Assembly: GCA_036824465.1 (NCBI GenBank)
Contig: DAITAC010000007.1
Span: forward strand, 15,430-79,429
Reading direction: 5' to 3'
Origin: JAKOQB01 sp036824465
Lineage (GTDB): Bacteria > Pseudomonadota > Gammaproteobacteria > Burkholderiales > Burkholderiaceae_F
Length of the DNA stretch: 64,000 nt
Under the pieces are notes generated by a model, which was given only the letters and a program-made list of their open reading frames with translations, was not told where the DNA came from and made no database searches. Of the stretch, positions 63,571 to 64,000 are shown one piece after another (the first letter of the stretch is position 1; the number at the start of each line of letters is the position of its first letter). Position numbers and translations under genes: made by a program.

Positions 63571-64000
63571 CTCGACGGCGGGCCCGTCGCGGCAAAGGCC
63601 GCAGAATCAAAGCCTGGATTGTTCAACGCGACCAGCGCGTGATCGCGCCAGGCGCCGTCGATGAACAGGTATTCGCGGGCAACGCCGATGTATTCGAAGC
63701 CGAGCCGCGCCAGCAGCCGCGCGCTACGCGTGTTTTCGATTCGGTAGGCCGCCTGGATGCGGTGCAGGTTGAATTCGCGGAACAAGAATTCGATGCAAGC
63801 GGCAAGCGCCTCCTGCATTAACCCGCGCCCTTCAAATGCATGATCGACCTGGTAGCCGAGCACGCAAGACTGGAATGGACCGCGAAAGATCTGCGAGAAA
63901 TTCGCACGTGCAATCAGTTGAGCTTCGGCAACACCTCGCTCGAATACGACGAAGCGTGCTTCGCGACCCTCTGCAAATTCCGCCTGCGCCCGTTCCAGCT
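63567..64000 (-). CDS. RimJ/RimL-type GNAT acetyltransferase (5' end beyond window)
   Basis: The frame is open from the right window edge to the stop at 63567, about 143 residues visible. V-L-G-Y-Q-V-D-H-A-F-E-G-R-G-L-M-Q-E-A-L is the acetyl-CoA binding region, and N-L-H-R-I-Q-A-A-Y-R-I-E-N-T-R-S and L-G-F-E-Y-I-G-V-A-R are typical of ribosomal-protein-alanine acetyltransferases. An internal GTG at 63863 should not be taken as the start because the family similarity continues upstream. It likely acetylates a protein N-terminus. Confidence 0.87.
   Translation of the reverse strand, partial: LERAQAEFAEGREARFVVFERGVAEAQLIARANFSQIFRGPFQSCVLGYQVDHAFEGRGLMQEALAACIEFLFREFNLHRIQAAYRIENTRSARLLARLGFEYIGVAREYLFIDGAWRDHALVALNNPGFDSAAFAATGPPSS

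Overview
The window is GC-rich, densely coded chromosomal DNA from a betaproteobacterium, most likely Burkholderiales or a close relative. This rests on the lone Bug/TctC-type solute receptor, the urt-ure gene order, the pepA-holC pair, the cbb3 oxidase cluster with its FNR regulator, and overall codon use. No rRNA, tRNA, CRISPR array, transposase or prophage is visible. Most of it is core metabolism, with a few accessory or decaying pieces.

Layout. 1-3.9 kb: the end of a beta-propeller gene, a 168-bp near-palindromic element, a CAP-domain lipoprotein, a stand-alone TrpB2-type synthase and an RraA-family protein. 3.9-13.5 kb: a broken LysR regulator facing a nine-gene minus-strand operon (MaoC-type hydratase, acyl-CoA dehydrogenase-like protein, class III CoA transferase, MmgE/PrpD, DctP receptor, CitE-like lyase, methyltransferase, VOC protein, TctC receptor). 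The gene set matches the itaconate catabolism locus known from Pseudomonas, so itaconate or a related C5 dicarboxylate is the best substrate guess. 13.8-17.1 kb: dodecin, a zinc-less MDR oxidoreductase, a yybP-ykoY-type manganese riboswitch ahead of a TerC/Alx-like membrane protein, and a flavin reductase. 17.2-22.1 kb: lptF-lptG diverging from pepA-holC and a proline-rich small protein.

22.3-33.6 kb: one long plus-strand nitrogen-scavenging operon. UrtABCDE import urea, UreABC hydrolyse it, and UreD/E/F/G insert nickel. A half-length maleate-isomerase/Asp-Glu racemase-like gene sits between ureD and ureA. A strong hairpin separates urtA from urtB. 33.6-44.4 kb: a large HExxH metalloprotease lipoprotein, valS, a GlcG/HbpS-like protein, a small membrane protein, TusA-like, NUDIX and GNAT proteins, and alaS.

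44.5-57.7 kb: a MenA-like prenyltransferase, then the microaerobic respiration block. It holds a TauE/SafE-family protein, hemN, fnr, an unknown two-helix membrane protein, ccoH, ccoG, ccoPQON, ccoS and ccoI. Three FNR-type boxes, ahead of hemN, ccoN and ccoI, are placed so that the FNR protein encoded in the same block would activate the whole set; the one ahead of ccoN lies over the stop codon of ccoS. 57.7-64 kb: a glycerophosphodiesterase, a DUF4442 thioesterase-like protein, a second CoA transferase, a DUF6502-DUF5666 gene pair ending in a clear terminator, a 0.55-kb stretch without a convincing gene, acylphosphatase, and a GNAT acetyltransferase cut by the window end.
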